Of a stretch of 64,000 nucleotides of DNA, positions 62,632-64,000 are shown piece by piece. The stretch is taken from the NCBI GenBank assembly GCA_963383645.1, contig OY726560.1:66801823-66865822 (forward strand), read 5' to 3'. Position 1 is the first letter of the stretch, and each line of letters begins with the position of its first letter. Below the pieces are notes generated by a model, which was given only the letters and a program-made list of their open reading frames with translations, had not been told where the DNA came from and searched no databases. This DNA is from Muscardinus avellanarius (Eukaryota; Chordata; Mammalia; Rodentia; Gliridae). The translations under genes and the position numbers were made by a program.

Positions 62632-62785
62632 TCGTAATCCCAGTATTTGGGAGGCTGAGACAGGAGAATTGCAGTTCACGGACAGCCTCAGCAATTTAGT
62701 GGGACCCTGTTTCGAAATAAGAAATTAAAAAAGGGAGCTGGGGCTGTAGCTCAGAAGTAGAACACCCCTATGTTCAGTCTCCAAC
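62632..62785 (+). mobile_element. B1-ID SINE type D, inverted homologue of the SINE at 62046
   Basis: gcgtgacgccactcgtaatc to gttcagtctccaac; shares private variants with the 62046 copy. Confidence 0.88.
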
Positions 62786-62846
62786 AAAAAAGTAAGAAAC
62801 CTTTCTCCTAGAGACCAGGCAACACTGACTCCACTGGACAGCAGTG

Positions 62847-63177
62847 ATCAGCTACTTCTTAGTGAGGCCCTTTACAATGCAGAGACCCTGTTTCAAAATA
62901 AAGAATAAGCCGGGCGTGGTGGCGCACGCTTGTAATCCCCACACTTGGGAGGCAGAGACAGGAGGATCGCGCAGGTTCGAAGCCAGCCACACTGGCTTAA
63001 GAGAACATGTTTCCAAAAAAAAAAAAAAGTATAAAAATAGGTACTGTGAGTGTAGCCCGGAGGTAGAAGGGTTTCCAGGAACCCCAGTACCACCAAAATA
63101 AATAAATAAATAAATAAAAAATAGGGTTGGGGTGTAGCTCGGAGGTAGAATGCCCTGGGTTCAATCCCAACACAACA
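62847..63177 (+). mobile_element. 5'-truncated type C SINE with a type A SINE in its linker
   Basis: Outer body 62847-62907 (starts at cagctacttcttagtgag), inner type A 62908-63100, outer ID half 63121-63177. Confidence 0.9.
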
Positions 63178-63178
63178 A

Positions 63179-63246
<68 letters not shown>

Positions 63247-63300
63247 GAGAGAAAGGAAGAAAGGAAGGAAAGAAGAAAGGAAGAAAGGAGAGGAACAAGG
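63178..63300. repeat. (GAAA)n purine tract
   Basis: Tail of the preceding SINE; source of Lys/Glu-rich pseudo-ORFs. Confidence 0.96.
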
Positions 63301-63306
63301 GCAGTG

Positions 63307-63861
63307 CACAGTGGTGCACGCCTGTCATCCACTACTTGGAAGGCTGAGACAGGAGGATGACAGGTTAGAGGCCAGTCTCAGCAATTTAGCAAGACCCTCC
63401 GCAACTTAGCAAAACTCAAATCAAAATTAAAAAAAAAAAAAAATAAGGCAGGTGTGGTGGCACAAGTTTGTAATCCCAGTACTTGGGAGGCTGAGACAGG
63501 AGAATCGCAGGTTCAAGATCAGCCTCAGCTACTTAATGAGGCCCTCTGCAACTGGGTGAGACTCTTTCAAAATAACGAACAAAAATAGGGAGCCATGCAT
63601 GGTGGTGCATGCTTGCAATCCCACCATTTGGGAGGCTGAGACTGGAGGATCACTGTTCACGGACAGCCTCTGCTACTTAGTGAAGCCCTTTGCAACGCAA
63701 GAGAGACCTGTTTCTAAATAAAGAATAAAAAATTAGGGTTGGAGGTATATCTCAGAGGTAGAATGCCCCTGAGTTCCTTCCCCAGTACTGAAAAAAAAAA
63801 AGTGCTGGGGTGTAGTTCAGAGGTAGAATGCCTCTGGGTTAAATCCCCAGCACCATACACC

Positions 63862-63892
<31 letters not shown>

Positions 63893-63960
63893 GAAAGATA
63901 GGGCTGTGGGTGTGGCTTAGGAGGTAGACTGCCTCTGAGTCCAATTCCCAGTACCAAAAA
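63307..63960 (+). mobile_element. triple-nested B1-ID SINE cluster
   Basis: Three left halves in series (63307-63446, 63447-63588, 63589-63730), then three ID halves (63735-63790, 63802-63862, 63900-63955) with an AAAT tail at 63863-63891: textbook first-in, last-out nesting. Confidence 0.9.
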
Positions 63961-64000
63961 GAAAGGAAAGAAAAAGGAAAGATGAACAGGTTCTTATGGT

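Larger units (their letters stand above)
61991..62846. repeat. inverted duplication containing a SINE in each arm
   Basis: 61991-62062 and 62775-62846 are inverted copies (ggttgcctggtctctaggag against ctcctagagaccaggcaac). Homology continues into the SINE of each arm (minus 62046-62439; plus 62632-62785), both having the rare variants tttcgaaac and ggagactgaac. The left arm alone later received a type A SINE. Confidence 0.88.

Overview
The window is gene-poor mammalian (rodent) DNA packed with retroposons. The dominant repeat is a composite SINE: a 7SL/B1-like left half (starts gccgggcgtggtggcgcac, A/B-box-like ggttcgaagcc), an A-rich linker (aaataaaaaataaa), and a tRNA-Ala/ID-like right half (gtgtagctcagaggtagaatgc ... 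ttcaatccccagtacc) followed by an A-rich or microsatellite tail. This B1-plus-ID layout is the B1-dID/MEN type known from squirrel-related rodents and a few other rodent lineages; separate canonical ID monomers are also present. I infer a rodent of the squirrel-related clade (squirrel, mountain beaver, dormouse or similar); the species cannot be fixed by eye.

I use four SINE types in the entries. Type A: left half shortened by about 21 nt, with a gccagc...gctggc hairpin, and a right half ending cttccaggaaccccagtacc. Type B: gtgaggctctcagcaa, then ccaaataaaatataaaatag, then cctctgggttccaccc. Type C: ggacagcctcag, gccctctgcaactcag, aaataaagaataaaaaat. Type D: older, heterogeneous copies close to ...tagggctgagggtgtagctcagagg. 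Nesting shows A and B are youngest (they sit inside C and D).

Layout: 1-20 kb is SINEs and microsatellites over ancient L2 fragments. 20-22.4 kb holds an old L1 3' end and L2. 25-27 kb has a MaLR-type LTR, a solo LTR inside a SINE, and the first copy of a 210-bp segment repeated at 28.6 kb. 30.6-31.8 kb has a SINE with four tandem ID units. 33.2-34.0 kb and 39.2-40.2 kb are places where retroposons landed repeatedly on the same target. 41.2-44.2 kb is a 2.9-kb L1-derived element with an intact 305-aa ORF1, a 5'UTR with an intact start, a short L1 3' end and no ORF2 (half-L1 type), flanked by a 14-bp target duplication. 47.5-53.5 kb carries four solo LTRs. 61.9-62.9 kb is an inverted duplication.

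The only convincing protein-coding ORF is the L1 ORF1; no host gene, rRNA, tRNA gene or CRISPR array was recognised. One weak exon-like ORF at 4570-4735 is noted. Most other long ORFs are translations of SINEs or of microsatellites.

The most novel signal is a set of three short (about 95-115 nt plus tail) retroposons at 12574, 23363 and 40020. All begin within about 1 nt of the same base and correspond to the R region of an LTR family present at 49994-50717 and 51227-51814, beginning 32 nt downstream of its TATA box and ending just past AATAAA. They look like polyadenylated LTR R-only transcripts copied back into the genome by the L1 machinery, that is, a SINE-like family made from an LTR.
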